Source of the DNA: Noviherbaspirillum galbum
Lineage (GTDB): Bacteria; Pseudomonadota; Gammaproteobacteria; Burkholderiales; Burkholderiaceae_D
Assembly: GCF_010974945.1 (NCBI RefSeq)
Contig: NZ_JAAIVB010000012.1
Span: forward strand, 248,001-312,000
Direction: 5' to 3'
DNA: 64,000 nucleotides
Under the pieces are notes generated by a model, which was given only the letters and a program-made list of their open reading frames with translations, was not told where the DNA came from and did not search any database. Position 1 is the first letter of the stretch; each line of letters begins with the position of its first letter. A program made the position numbers and the translations under genes. Of the stretch, positions 8,401 to 17,361 are shown one piece after another.

Positions 8401-11356
8401 CCAGGGTATCGGCTTCAATCTCGACTTCCGAGCCGGTCAGCGAATTGTTGCTCGACACCGAGACCTTGGAAGCCGACAGCTTCAAGGCATTGCTCGCCGT
8501 GATCGGCTTCGTCTGGCTGATGGTGCCGCCGGACGCCAGTTCGATCTTGCTGAAATTGACCGGCAAGGAACCGGTCATGGTGTAGGCGAGGTCGCCGGCG
8601 GAATTGTCGCCCAGCTTGAGGGTGCCTTCGCCGGTCAGCTTGCCGAGCACGTTGGAGGTCACGTTCAGGTTGCCGGCAACATCGGTATCCGTAATGGAAA
8701 TCTGCCGGCCCGAGGTCTTGGGATGGATCCACAACTGCCCGCTGCCGCTGCTCACCGATATCGAGCCGGTGCCGGCGCTGAGGGTATCGGCGGCGATCTC
8801 GACGCCGACTCCGCTCAACGAGGTGTTGTCAGGCAGGCTGACCGACGAGGCCGACATCTTGAGCAGGCCGGTGGTGGAAACGCTGAACTTGGTTGGCGCG
8901 AAGATCGGATTGACCAGCGTGCCGTCGCCGGTATGCTGCAGGTAGACCTGCGCCGGGGCGCTGCTGGAATTGCCAATGGCGATGGCGGCATTGCCGCTGC
9001 CGCCGACCGACTTGGTCTTGAGCGGCGCGGTGGCCAGGCCGATGGGACCGCTGTCGGCGGTGTACTGCAGGCGCAGGTCGTTCGAGGTGATGGTGCCGCT
9101 GCCCGAGATGCCGGTGGTGCCGCCCTTGATGTACACGGTGCTGCCGCTGATGTTGTCGTTCACCTTCACGCCGGCGGCGAGGCCATTGATGGTGAGGTTG
9201 CCTTGCGCCGTGAGCGGCCCGGCGATGGTGATGCTCGGGTTGTTGCCCGGGTTGCCGTCACCGGCATTGATGGTGATGTCCTGTCCCGACACGGAGCCCG
9301 AGTAGCCGAATGAGGAATCGGTCACGATGTTGGTCCAGTAACTGCCCGTCGACGCGATCGTGACGTTCTTGCCGCCGCCTGCCGACACCGCGCCCCTGAC
9401 GATCATCAGGCCGCCGTTGGCGGTCAGGTTGATGCTGCCGTTAGTGGTGGAGACGCCGGAATTGCTGACGATGAACGCCGAGGGGTCGGTGACGGTGATG
9501 TTGGCATTGGCGCCGCTGGTGGTGGCCGAGAAATCGCCATCCACGCCGGCCAGGCTGATCGAACCGGCTGAGGTGAGCGACATCGCGCCCGCCAGGTTCA
9601 CGCCGCTGGTCAACGTGCTGGTGCCGGTGCCGCTGATGCCGCCCGAGCCCGCGTTGATCGTGATTCCGCCATTGCCTTGCACGCCGGCGCTCGCCAGGGT
9701 CACGCCACCGCTGGCGCCCGTCTTCAACGTGACGCTGCCGGTGGTAGAGATGCTCTTGCCGGCAGCGACGCTGATCGATCCGGTGGCGTCGGCGAAGCCG
9801 GCGGTGAAGGTCATCGGCAGGTTGTTGCTGCTCGACACGCTGGCGTTGACGGTGATGTCCTTGTCGGCGGTCAGCGTCAGCGACGCGCCGGAGCCTCCCG
9901 ACAGGCTCGCCAGCGCGCCGGCGGAAGAATCCACCACGATGCTGCCGCCGGTGCCGGTCTTCACCTGCACCGCGGTGCCGCCGGCGACGGCAGTGCTGAT
10001 CGCGGTGTCGATCAGCATCGACGCGCCGGTGAGCGCCTTAAATACGCCTGCCGGCGATTCGGTGGTGGTGCTCGCGCCGCCCGCGACCGAGGAGTTTGCG
10101 ATGGTGATGTCGGCCGGGTCCAGCAGCCAGGTGCCGCCCTTGCCGGCGGCGGCGCCGAGGTCCGGCGTGCCCTGCACGTCAAGGTAGCGCTTGCCGGAAG
10201 TCTCGGCGAAGCCGCCGTTGCCGCCCTGCGCGCCGCCGCGCGCGGAGATCGCGCCGAGGCTGCGGGTCGTGTCGTCCGCCCAGACGATGACCTTGCCGCC
10301 GTCGCCGAGTCCGAGCGCATCCGCCCTGATCGAGGCTGACGGCCCGACGTAGGTCACGGCCGCATTGTTCACCAGCGGATTCGCGCCCTGGTAATCGCCG
10401 CCGACCAGGGCGGTGCCGCCGCCCTGGATGCCGGAGACGTCGACCTTCGCGTCGCCGGTCAGCGCCACGCGGCTGCCCAGCACCTGCACTTCCCCTCCCC
10501 TGCCGGCGCCGGTGGCCGTGGTCTGGCTGCCCGCGTCGAGCAGCGTGTCGCCGCTTGCCTTCAAGACGATCTTTCCGTTTTCGCCGACCACCGCGCTGTT
10601 GGCATTGATCACGCCGCGCTGCGTGACGAGGGCGCCGAAGATGCCCGCCCTGCCGCTCTGCGTGACGATCTGGCCGAGGTTGAGCGCCCGGTCCTGCGGC
10701 GCGCTTACCACCACCTGCAGGTTGGGATCGGCGGAGTCGACCAGCTGCACGCTGCGGCCCGCCGCCAGCATGACCTCGCCCTTGGGCGAGGTGATCAGGC
10801 CGCTGTTCTCGACGTTCGGCGCGATCAGCACCACTTGCCCGCCCGCCGGCGTGGTGATGGCGCCGGCATTGCTCAGGTCGCCGGCGGTCCCGCCGGCCTT
10901 GAAATTCCACTTGCCCCTGATGAAGTCGTCGTTCGCGATGTCCAGCGTGGAAGCCACCAGCCCGGCGGTGTCCACGCGCGCGCCCTGCCCGAACAGGACG
11001 CCGTTCGGATTGATCAGGAACACCCGCCCGTTCGATTGCAGGGCGCCGAGGATGCGCGACGGATCCTGGCCCACGATGCGGTTGAGCACCGTGCTGCCGC
11101 TGCCCTGCTGCAGGAAGCGCGTGATCTCGTTGCCACCGATCGAAAACGATTGCCAGTTGATGATGGCGCCCGGCGTATTGGCGATGGTGAGGATGTTGCC
11201 CTGGCTGGCGAAGCTTGCCTGGCCGTTGACGACCTGCGGTGCGAGCGGATTGGCGGCGGCCGTGCCGAAGCAGCCGGCGATCAGGACGCACAGCATGCGC
11301 CGCGCCAGCGCGCGGGATGCCGCCGCGTGTTCATGGGAAGGATGACGGGTGTTCAT
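5396..11356 (-). CDS. Filamentous-haemagglutinin-like two-partner secretion exoprotein (TpsA) with cysteine repeats
   Basis: Protein of 1986 residues from ATG 11356, chosen because AAGGAAAG precedes it; an ATG five codons earlier has no such site. A signal peptide ends near AANPL. The TPS secretion domain follows (about 40-280), with the FLINPNGVLFG motif needed for recognition by TpsB. The central part (about 300-1400) is Gly/Ser/Thr/Asn-rich beta-helix sequence without cysteine and includes two tandem copies of a 126-residue unit. Then come a proline run, a Cys-x8-Cys lead-in, 22 exact-length 19-residue units each with two cysteines, an Asn-Thr-Gly repeat, and a Lys/Asp/Gly-rich tail ending in LYCN. 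The TpsB gene lies immediately upstream (about 20 bases). The product should be exported to the cell surface or medium, perhaps as an adhesin; its target is unknown. Confidence 0.9.
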   Translation of the reverse strand: MNTRHPSHEHAAASRALARRMLCVLIAGCFGTAAANPLAPQVVNGQASFASQGNILTIANTPGAIINWQSFSIGGNEITRFLQQGSGSTVLNRIVGQDPSRILGALQSNGRVFLINPNGVLFGQGARVDTAGLVASTLDIANDDFIRGKWNFKAGGTAGDLSNAGAITTPAGGQVVLIAPNVENSGLITSPKGEVMLAAGRSVQLVDSADPNLQVVVSAPQDRALNLGQIVTQSGRAGIFGALVTQRGVINANSAVVGENGKIVLKASGDTLLDAGSQTTATGAGRGGEVQVLGSRVALTGDAKVDVSGIQGGGTALVGGDYQGANPLVNNAAVTYVGPSASIRADALGLGDGGKVIVWADDTTRSLGAISARGGAQGGNGGFAETSGKRYLDVQGTPDLGAAAGKGGTWLLDPADITIANSSVAGGASTTTESPAGVFKALTGASMLIDTAISTAVAGGTAVQVKTGTGGSIVVDSSAGALASLSGGSGASLTLTADKDITVNASVSSSNNLPMTFTAGFADATGSISVAAGKSISTTGSVTLKTGASGGVTLASAGVQGNGGITINAGSGGISGTGTSTLTSGVNLAGAMSLTSAGSISLAGVDGDFSATTSGANANITVTDPSAFIVSNSGVSTTNGSINLTANGGLMIVRGAVSAGGGKNVTIASTGSYWTNIVTDSSFGYSGSVSGQDITINAGDGNPGNNPSITIAGPLTAQGNLTINGLAAGVKVNDNISGSTVYIKGGTTGISGSGTITSNDLRLQYTADSGPIGLATAPLKTKSVGGSGNAAIAIGNSSSAPAQVYLQHTGDGTLVNPIFAPTKFSVSTTGLLKMSASSVSLPDNTSLSGVGVEIAADTLSAGTGSISVSSGSGQLWIHPKTSGRQISITDTDVAGNLNVTSNVLGKLTGEGTLKLGDNSAGDLAYTMTGSLPVNFSKIELASGGTISQTKPITASNALKLSASKVSVSSNNSLTGSEVEIEADTLAMDSTGTQVKANSGQIWVHPLTANRDVALADADIANTLTLTADMLSKFVGTDYLSIGAHSAGNLNYGMSGSLPSGFSTIGLYAGGNITQTKPISATALDASAKGNVSLDSWNNGVTYLSGSAGDTSITKDFKFRNTGNLVVRNTSEASNSPAIRAYNDGVMELTSGGTISQSAANAKLMAKTLNLSASGAISLGTAANTIDNLKISNAASVSFKNSQTISLSGSGVTASSGAINLTADAGDIRVLAPINASSASSGTVTLSASKGSLNGSSLISGASLSATADTGISLTSAVGSISASNTGTSSSISLSNTGTLSIGNVSANSSGTISISNNGATTVSSGSTVSTSTGSISIVAHSPLTIDGTVSSTSGAIDLEAGATGSSADKLTVSSTGMVSTSGTVTLKAGDAIVINGTVPVGTVKQANRNPAPPPPPPPRTINECVADPSLYGCAGVLPSMATCLSAPATPGCSAILPSLATCTASPSTFGCNVILPSLATCTTAPATAGCSAVLPTLAACVAAPATAGCSVVLPTLATCTTSPTTAGCSAVLPTLAACVAAPATAGCSVVLPSLATCTATPAAEGCSAVLPTLATCTTAPTTAGCSAVLPSLATCTATPATAGCTAVLPSLAICTAAPTTPGCSVVLPTLAACTTAPATAGCSAVLPSLATCAASPATAGCSVVLPTLATCTSAPATAGCSAVLPALATCVAAPTTAGCSAVLPTIGACTASPATAGCSVVLPTLAACTATPAKAGCSAVLPTLAACTAAPSTAGCSVVLPSLTTCTASPATIGCTAVLPTLAACTTAPSTAGCAAVLPSLATCVAAPATTGCSIILPTLAACTATPSLSGCSAVLPTLGQCTTNSSFPGCSAVLPTANTGTGNTNTGNTGNTGNTGNTGTGNTNGNNTGTAQGGTGTGTGTVGTTGTDAAGVAITNLLNTLISTSNKTDLAVTIGAQQITGSKQASASGSKQSGSGDKKDERQDGAGGKDEGVKINDTVKKLYCN
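5721..5756. repeat. 9-bp tandem repeat, four copies
   Basis: Four perfect GTGTTGCCG units with further degenerate ones on both sides. They encode the Asn-Thr-Gly repeat of the exoprotein. Copy-number change would alter length by three residues without shifting the frame. Confidence 0.85.
5795..7048 (-). repeat. 22 x 57-bp coding repeats (19-residue cysteine units)
   Basis: The span is exactly 22 x 57 bases. Each unit reads LP(T/S)LA(T/A)C(T/V)(A/T)xPxTxGC(S)(A/V)V, with cysteines at positions 7 and 16. Every unit keeps length 19 and both cysteines, while the DNA has drifted at many third positions. A degenerate half unit (ECVADPSLYGC) precedes unit one. Cysteine spacing alternates x8 and x9. 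Confidence 0.95.
8108..8863 (-). repeat. Two tandem 126-residue units in the exoprotein
   Basis: Two consecutive segments of about 378 bases encode related sequence: each begins LK(M/L)SAS.VS and contains (L/I)W(I/V)HP, an aspartate/alanine-rich helix-like patch, GSLP and TQTKPI or SQTKPI near the end. Protein identity is moderate, showing an old duplication. Confidence 0.8.
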
Positions 11357-11377
11357 GAGCTTTCCTTGCATCGTGCT

Positions 11378-12976
11378 CTAGTAGTTCAGGCTCAGGCGGA
11401 AATGCAGCTTGCGCTCGCCCTTGGCTTGCAGGGGGCCGGCATTGATGACCTGGCCGAGATCGAGCTGCATGGCGGCGCGGTTGCCGAGGGCGAGGCGCAT
11501 GCCAACGCCGGCGCTGCCGATGGATCCCTGCGCGGCTTCGCCCGGCAAGGGCTTGTTGCGCGACACCGACGCGGTGTCGTAGAAGGCGAGCGCGCGGCAC
11601 TGGGCAGCCATGCCCGCCATCCCGCCGCACAGGTTCGGGGTGTAGACCTCGGCGTTGACCAGCCATCCGGAATCGCTGGACAGCTCTCTTTCCTCGAAGC
11701 CGCGCACCGACGCCATGCCGCCGGCGCCGAACTGTTCGCCGGGAACCAGGGCATCCCCGGTCGTCTGGCCGGTGAGGTTCAGGCGCCACTGCCAGTCCTT
11801 GGCGAACACGCTTGCCAGCGCGGCGTTGTAGCGAAGCAGGGTGTAGGCGGCCGGCGCGCCGGCGCGCACGCGTTCGAAATCGGCGGCGGTGCCGCGGGAT
11901 CCGCCGGGCAGGTTGCGCACCAGCGTGGCGCCGACGTTCAGCTCCGTGCCGTTCAGGCCCAGCGTGCCGTTGTACGCCAGCGAGACCGGATGGACGGTGA
12001 CGTCGTTGCCGAGCTGCACGCCCGACAGGGAAACGTTGTTCTGGAAGGCCTTGTAGTCGAGGCCGTAGCTCAGGCGGTGTTCGTAGTCGCCGATGCGCTT
12101 CAGGTTCTGGTTGTAGCGCGCGCCGAGCACCGAGCCGCGACCGCTGACCTGCAGCGCGAAGATGCCGGCGGTGACCGAACCCGAGTCGACGTTGGAATAG
12201 CTCGCGAACAGGTCGAGCGAATCGCCGAGCGCGTAGAAGGGAATGTGATAGCCCGCGCCATAGACGCTGACCTTGCTGGGCTTTTCCACCGTGGTGGTGT
12301 ATTGCACGCTCAGCACCTGGTCCAGGTTGGCGACGTTGGCATGCTGCGCCTGCAGGGTCAGGTGGGTATTGCCGGTGCTGGAGTTGCCGCTGTTGTCGAG
12401 GCTGCCCATGAGCTTCCACGGGCGTTCGTCGCTGACCTTGAGGATGGCGTCGATTTCGCCATCCTGCTGCGCGGACTGGAGCTGCAGGTTGACCTTCTTC
12501 GCCGGGTTCTCGTTGGCGAGGCGCAGGCTCGACGACGCCCTGGCCACATCCGGCGTGATGCCCTCGCGCAATGCAGGCACGCTGGCGCGGATGTTCATGG
12601 TGTCGAAATGCTGGTTGCCCTCGACCCGCACCTTGCCGATCTTGGTTTCGACCACCTGCAGGCGCACCACCCCATGGTTCAGTTCCTGCTCGGGCAAGGC
12701 CACCTGCACCACGCTGTAGCCCGCCTTGCGGTATTCCTCTTCCAGCGCCTCCAGCGCGCGCTGCACGTCGCTGAAGCTGCGGTTCCTGCCGGCGAAGGCC
12801 TGCACCGCGGCATCCACCCGCTTGGCGGGCAGCAGGGTATTGCCCTGGACGTCGAAACGATTGATGTCGAAGCGCACGACGTCGTCAGGCGCGCCGGGAA
12901 GGCTGGAAGCTAGGAGGGGCGTCGCCGGCATGGCAAACGCCGCGCCGATCAGGAGCCGCAGGAAGGTGTTTCGCAT
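11378..12976 (-). CDS. ShlB/FhaC/HecB family two-partner secretion pore (TpsB)
   Basis: About 532 residues from ATG 12976. A canonical signal peptide (MRNTFLRLLIGAAF...LLA) is followed by two POTRA-type repeats at about 35-195 and a transmembrane beta-barrel. The barrel contains the conserved ASVRGFEERE motif of the Omp85/TpsB superfamily loop L6 and ends in an aromatic residue (LNY). It would translocate the adjacent haemagglutinin-like exoprotein across the outer membrane. A TTG at 13045, preceded by GGAGG, would add 23 residues, but the signal peptide begins naturally at 12976, and a promoter-like sequence overlaps the TTG. The ATG itself has no clear Shine-Dalgarno. It is the first gene of the TpsB-TpsA-FecR operon. 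Confidence 0.92.
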   Translation of the reverse strand: MRNTFLRLLIGAAFAMPATPLLASSLPGAPDDVVRFDINRFDVQGNTLLPAKRVDAAVQAFAGRNRSFSDVQRALEALEEEYRKAGYSVVQVALPEQELNHGVVRLQVVETKIGKVRVEGNQHFDTMNIRASVPALREGITPDVARASSSLRLANENPAKKVNLQLQSAQQDGEIDAILKVSDERPWKLMGSLDNSGNSSTGNTHLTLQAQHANVANLDQVLSVQYTTTVEKPSKVSVYGAGYHIPFYALGDSLDLFASYSNVDSGSVTAGIFALQVSGRGSVLGARYNQNLKRIGDYEHRLSYGLDYKAFQNNVSLSGVQLGNDVTVHPVSLAYNGTLGLNGTELNVGATLVRNLPGGSRGTAADFERVRAGAPAAYTLLRYNAALASVFAKDWQWRLNLTGQTTGDALVPGEQFGAGGMASVRGFEERELSSDSGWLVNAEVYTPNLCGGMAGMAAQCRALAFYDTASVSRNKPLPGEAAQGSIGSAGVGMRLALGNRAAMQLDLGQVINAGPLQAKGERKLHFRLSLNY

Positions 12977-13348
12977 GGTGTGGGATAGGATGTGTTTCCA
13001 ACCGTTTCCGTCCTTGACTTGACGGGACCGATTGCCATTGCGCAACTATAACCTCCAGCTTGATATTTCTCAATTTGCCATCAAGCCTTTCATGCTTCTC
13101 CCCGGGTGGATGGGCAAAAACGTTGCAGACGCGCCTTGCCGTTCTTGCAACACGTCCTGGCCGGAATTTCCTGCGCCGGCGGCGGCAACGATTCGCGACA
13201 TGGCAGGTCTACCGTCTACCGAAAGAGGGCCTTTACTTAGGTTCAAATCGCCCGGCGACGCTTTTGCGTCTCTTCAATTCGGCATCCGGCCGCGGGTGGC
13301 ATAGTCGGGCATCCACGGTTGCGGATATACATTCATAGAGGCAAGGCG
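12977..13348. other. Divergent intergenic region
   Basis: 372 bases between the secretion operon (minus) and the MASE1-GGDEF-EAL gene (plus). The part nearest the operon is AT-richer and holds the candidate promoter at 13046-13073. No RNA gene or terminator was recognised. Confidence 0.5.
13046..13073 (-). promoter_or_regulatory. Candidate promoter of the two-partner secretion operon
   Basis: On the minus strand TTGAGA (13068-13073) is separated by 16 bases from TTATAG (13046-13051). Transcription would start near 13040, which would exclude the TTG at 13045 as start codon and favour ATG 12976. Prediction by eye. Confidence 0.4.
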
Positions 13349-16300
13349 ATGGGGCTGCTTCGAGAACGCTTGCGCAAGATGCTTCTGCCTTTGACGGCCG
13401 AACCCGCGTCCGCATGGACGATCGCGGGCCGCTTCGTGGTGCTGGCGGCGCTCTGCCTCGGCGCCTCGAGCGCGTCGCGCCAGCTTGCCATTCCTCCCAG
13501 CGTCGTGAGCGCATTGTGGCCGCCGTCGGCGGTTGCCCTTTGCGGCCTGCTGGCCTGGGGCTGGCAGATGATTCCCGCGATCTGGCTGGGCTGCGTCCTC
13601 GCCGCCTTCCTGGCCGGCATCCCTCCCCAGACGGCGGCGCTGGTAGGCCTCGGCAATGCCCTCGAGCCTGTCATTGCCTTGCTGCTGATGCACCGCGTGT
13701 TCCGCCGCGGCAGCGATCTCTACCACTACGACAGGGTGTTCAAGTTCATCGGCATCGCGGCGGCCAGCGCCATGATCTCCGCCACTGTCGGCACGAGCGC
13801 CCTGGCGCTGACCGATCCAATCGACCGCGGACCGTTCGCGGTCAACTGGCTGACCTGGTGGCTCGGCAATTCGAGCGCGATCGTGATCGTCGTGCCGCTG
13901 CTGATGTCCTGGAACGCCGGCGCGTCGATCGCCTGGACGCCCCGCAAGCGCATCGAGGCGGCGGCCTTCGCCATCCTGCTGCCGGCGACGTCGCAGCTGG
14001 CATTCAGCCGGATCGGCGGCGAACTCGACCTGAGCTATCTCTGCCTGCCCTTCATCCTGTGGGCGGCCTTCCGCTTTTCGCTGTGCACGGTCACGTTGAC
14101 GACCGGCCTGATCTGCGTCATCGCCACCTGGAACACCACACACGGGCTGGGTCCGTTCGCCTCCAGCGACCTCAACACCTCCTACCTCGTGCTGATGACC
14201 TTCACCGGCGTGGTCGGCACCATGGGGCTGGTGCTGGCCGGACTGGTGCACCGCTACCGTGAAGCCGAACGTTCCCTGCGCGCCGAACGCGACATGCTCG
14301 AGCTGCGGGTGCAGGAACGCACCGAAGGCCTGGCGAGCGAACTGGCCCAGCGCCGCCGGGTGGAAGCCGAACTGGCGGATGCCCAGCACCTCGCCGGCAT
14401 CGGCAGCTGGCTCTGGGATCCGGTGCGCCGGACCGTGCACTGGTCCGACGAGCTGTACCGCATCGTCGGCGCCGAGCGCGGGTCGTTCGTGCCCGACCCT
14501 ACGTCATGCCTGGCCCTGATTCATCCCGACGACCTGGCCCAGGTGGAACAGGCGATCCGCCAGGGGTCGACCGAGAGAACGCCGTTCGAGCTCGAGCACC
14601 GCCTGCTGACCCTGCAGGGAGAAACGCGCATCGTGCTGTCGCGCGGCCAGGCGGCGCATGCCGATGACGGCAAGCTGCGCATCCATGGCACGGTGCAGGA
14701 CATCACGAAGGCGAGGGGAACGGAAGCGTCGCGCCGGGAGGCGGAGTCCCGTTACCGTACCCTGGTGGAGGTATCGCCGGACGCGATCCTGGTGCAGCAG
14801 GACAGCAGGTTCGTCTTCGCCAACGAGGCAGCCGTTCACCTGCTTGGCGCGTCGTCGCCGCAGGAAGTCATCGGCAGGTCGATCTACGACTTCATCCATC
14901 CGAGCTATCACGAGCTGGTGCAGGAACGCCTGCTCTACCTGGAAGACGGCGAACAGGTCCTGTCGCTCGAGGAGAGGCTGGTGCGGCTGGATGGCTCCGA
15001 AGTCGACGTCGAGGTCAATTCGGCGCCCTTCCAGCATGACGGCCGGTCGGCCTCGCTGTTCATCATGCGCGACATCACCGAGCGCCGCCGGTCCGTCGAG
15101 CAGATGGCCTACCTCGCGCACTATGATTCCCTGACCGGCCTGCCCAACCGCATGCTGTTCCACCAGCGCCTCGAGCACGCGCTGCACCTCGCGGAACGTC
15201 CCGGGCAGACGCTGGAGATCCTGTTCCTCGACCTCGACCGCTTCAAGAACATCAACGACACGCTCGGCCATGCCACCGGTGACCTGGTGCTGAAGGAAAC
15301 CGCCCTCCGGCTGCAAGGCATCCTGCGCGATTCCGACACGGTGGCGCGCCTGGGCGGCGACGAGTTCGTGGTGCTGGTGGAAAACATCGACGAACCGCAC
15401 CGCGGCGGCAAGATCGCTGAAAAGATCCTCAATGCCTTCAAGGCGCCCTTCCTGCACGAGCATGAGCCTCTGAGCATCAGCACCAGCATCGGCATCGCCA
15501 GCTATCCCGACGACGGCCGGGATGCCAGCACGCTGCTCAAGAACGCCGATATCGCGATGTACCGGGCCAAGGAGCTGGGACGCAACAATTTCTGCTACTA
15601 CTCGCCGGAACTCAACCGCCACAGCACCGAGCGGCTCATCATGGAATTCGCGCTCTCCACCGCCATCCAGAACGCGCAGCTGTTCCTTCTCTACCAGCCC
15701 AAGGTCGACCTGCTGACCAACCGCATCACCGGCATGGAAGCCCTGCTGCGCTGGCGCCATCCGACCCTCGGCCTGATCGCGCCCGACAAGTTCATTCCGC
15801 TCGCGGAAGAAACAGGGCTGATCATTCCCATCGGCTACTGGGCGATCCGGGAAGCCTGCGCGCAGAACAGGAAATGGCAGGACTACAACACGACGCGTCT
15901 GCGGGTGGCGGTCAACCTCTCGCTGCGCCAGCTGAACGATTCCAGCCTGATCGAGAATATCCGCGCGATCCTCGACGAGACCGACCTCGATCCGCGCTAC
16001 CTCGAACTCGAGATCACCGAGACGGCGGTCATGTCGAACCCGGACAAGGCGTCGGCGCTCCTGAACGAGTTGCGGGCAATGAACATCAGCGTCGCGATCG
16101 ACGACTTCGGCACCGGCTATTCGTCGCTGGCCTACCTGAAGCAGTTTCCGATCCGCGCCGTCAAGATCGACCGCTCGTTCGTGCAAGGAATTCCGGCCAA
16201 CCATGACGACTCGGCGATCACCAAGGCCATCATCAACCTCGCCCACAGCCTCGAATGCAGCGTGATCGCGGAGGGCGCCGAGACGCAGCAGCAATACGAT

Positions 16301-16414
16301 TTCCTGCGCGACCACGACTGCGACAGCGTGCAGGGATATTACTTCAGCGAACCGATGTCGGCCGACAGCTTCGGCGACCTGCTGCGCACCCAGACCACGC
16401 TGACCATGCACTGA
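13349..16414 (+). CDS. MASE1-PAS-PAS-GGDEF-EAL cyclic-di-GMP protein
   Basis: Protein of 1021 residues from ATG 13349, with an AGAGGCAAGG ribosome-binding region; an in-frame TTG at 13319 is less likely. The N-terminal third is a MASE1 membrane sensor with about eight hydrophobic segments and the SALWPPSAVAL signature. A coiled-coil linker and two PAS domains follow (about 335-585). The GGDEF motif is intact at 669-673, and the EAL motif at 797-799 is accompanied by LELEITET and DDFGTGYS metal-site segments. Both diguanylate cyclase and phosphodiesterase activity are therefore possible, though in such hybrids one usually dominates. It is divergent from the secretion operon, which may be coincidental or reflect c-di-GMP control of surface adhesion. 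Confidence 0.92.
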   Translation: MGLLRERLRKMLLPLTAEPASAWTIAGRFVVLAALCLGASSASRQLAIPPSVVSALWPPSAVALCGLLAWGWQMIPAIWLGCVLAAFLAGIPPQTAALVGLGNALEPVIALLLMHRVFRRGSDLYHYDRVFKFIGIAAASAMISATVGTSALALTDPIDRGPFAVNWLTWWLGNSSAIVIVVPLLMSWNAGASIAWTPRKRIEAAAFAILLPATSQLAFSRIGGELDLSYLCLPFILWAAFRFSLCTVTLTTGLICVIATWNTTHGLGPFASSDLNTSYLVLMTFTGVVGTMGLVLAGLVHRYREAERSLRAERDMLELRVQERTEGLASELAQRRRVEAELADAQHLAGIGSWLWDPVRRTVHWSDELYRIVGAERGSFVPDPTSCLALIHPDDLAQVEQAIRQGSTERTPFELEHRLLTLQGETRIVLSRGQAAHADDGKLRIHGTVQDITKARGTEASRREAESRYRTLVEVSPDAILVQQDSRFVFANEAAVHLLGASSPQEVIGRSIYDFIHPSYHELVQERLLYLEDGEQVLSLEERLVRLDGSEVDVEVNSAPFQHDGRSASLFIMRDITERRRSVEQMAYLAHYDSLTGLPNRMLFHQRLEHALHLAERPGQTLEILFLDLDRFKNINDTLGHATGDLVLKETALRLQGILRDSDTVARLGGDEFVVLVENIDEPHRGGKIAEKILNAFKAPFLHEHEPLSISTSIGIASYPDDGRDASTLLKNADIAMYRAKELGRNNFCYYSPELNRHSTERLIMEFALSTAIQNAQLFLLYQPKVDLLTNRITGMEALLRWRHPTLGLIAPDKFIPLAEETGLIIPIGYWAIREACAQNRKWQDYNTTRLRVAVNLSLRQLNDSSLIENIRAILDETDLDPRYLELEITETAVMSNPDKASALLNELRAMNISVAIDDFGTGYSSLAYLKQFPIRAVKIDRSFVQGIPANHDDSAITKAIINLAHSLECSVIAEGAETQQQYDFLRDHDCDSVQGYYFSEPMSADSFGDLLRTQTTLTMH

Positions 16415-16439
16415 CGCGCCGCCGCGCGTCCGGCTACGG

Positions 16440-17183
16440 TCAGGACTTTTCCTCGCCCAGCATGGCCGCGACGCGGCGCCGCATGCGCGCCACGTGCGAT
16501 CCTTCCCAGTACACCTGCAGGCAGGCTTCGCACTCGAAGAAGCGCTCGTGGGCGCTGCGACTGTGCGCCGGCACCCGATGCTCCACCTTGTCCTTCTCCA
16601 CCTTGCGCAACAGGCCATTGCAGCCGAGGCAACGCGTCAGCGCGCGCGCCGACGCGGCGAGCCGGTAACGGGCCACCACCTCCGCGATCTGCGCGTCGGT
16701 ATCGACCGCATGCAGGTAGCAGCCATGCAGGATTTCCTTGCGGATGAGCAGGTCGCGGTCGCGGCTGAGAACGATGCGGTTGTCGGCGGCGGCGATGCGC
16801 GCGACTTCCGCATCGTCGTAGTCATTGCGGTACAGCACGTCGAAGCCCAGCATGCGCAGGTATTTTGCGAGCTGGCCGAGATGCGCGTCGGCGATGAAGC
16901 GCGGCGGATCGGGCTGCGGCGGCCGCAGCAAGACGGCGCCCTCCTCCGCGCCCGCCGCGGGATAGATGGCGACCTCGTCGCCGTCCTGCAGGCGGTGTCC
17001 GAAACCCGCCGCCGCGCCGTTCACCAGGATGCGCTGTACCTCGGTATGCGGCACGCCGAGCGCCTCGATCATGTGCTTGACGCTGGCATCGGGAGGGCAG
17101 GCGTGGCCCACCCGCTGCCCTCGTTCCCGGGGCGGCAGGAAATCATTCAGTTCGGCAAAGAAACGGAAGCTGGCGCGGACCAT
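16440..17183 (-). CDS. Mut7-C RNase-domain protein with N-terminal ubiquitin-like domain
   Basis: Protein of 247 residues. Residues 1-80 look like a ThiS/MoaD-type beta-grasp (Mut7-C ubiquitin) domain ending in an acidic, glycine-containing stretch. About 90-175 form a PIN-like Mut7-C nuclease core, with the acidic motif DAHLGQLAKYLRMLGFD, a YNDYDD-type acidic cluster and the SRDRDLL segment. The C-terminal part holds two CxxC pairs (CLGC and CEAC) forming a zinc ribbon. The family is predicted to process RNA; its physiological substrate is unknown. Its end lies 25 bases from the convergent GGDEF-EAL gene. Start ATG 17183 fits the family. Confidence 0.85.
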   Translation of the reverse strand: MVRASFRFFAELNDFLPPRERGQRVGHACPPDASVKHMIEALGVPHTEVQRILVNGAAAGFGHRLQDGDEVAIYPAAGAEEGAVLLRPPQPDPPRFIADAHLGQLAKYLRMLGFDVLYRNDYDDAEVARIAAADNRIVLSRDRDLLIRKEILHGCYLHAVDTDAQIAEVVARYRLAASARALTRCLGCNGLLRKVEKDKVEHRVPAHSRSAHERFFECEACLQVYWEGSHVARMRRRVAAMLGEEKS

Positions 17184-17361
17184 TCCGGTTGGACAGCATG
17201 CGGCACCTGAAGTGCGTGCGCCGGCTTACATGCGCGCAAGTTCGCCGGCATGGCGCGCCATGCCATCCGCACGCGTTTGACGCGCATCAATCGTCGTTAT
17301 GTCGACTTTCGGTTCAAGGCAGTCTAACGCGTAACCGGCCAGCAAGGCCGCAGGAGAAATC

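Noticed and set aside
13043-13045. TTG start for TpsB with GGAGG upstream
   Set aside because: It would add 23 residues before a complete signal peptide and overlaps a promoter-like -10; kept only as an alternative.
14504-16618. 704-codon minus-strand open frame
   Set aside because: Antisense of the GGDEF-EAL region, which has intact GGDEF and EAL sites on the plus strand.
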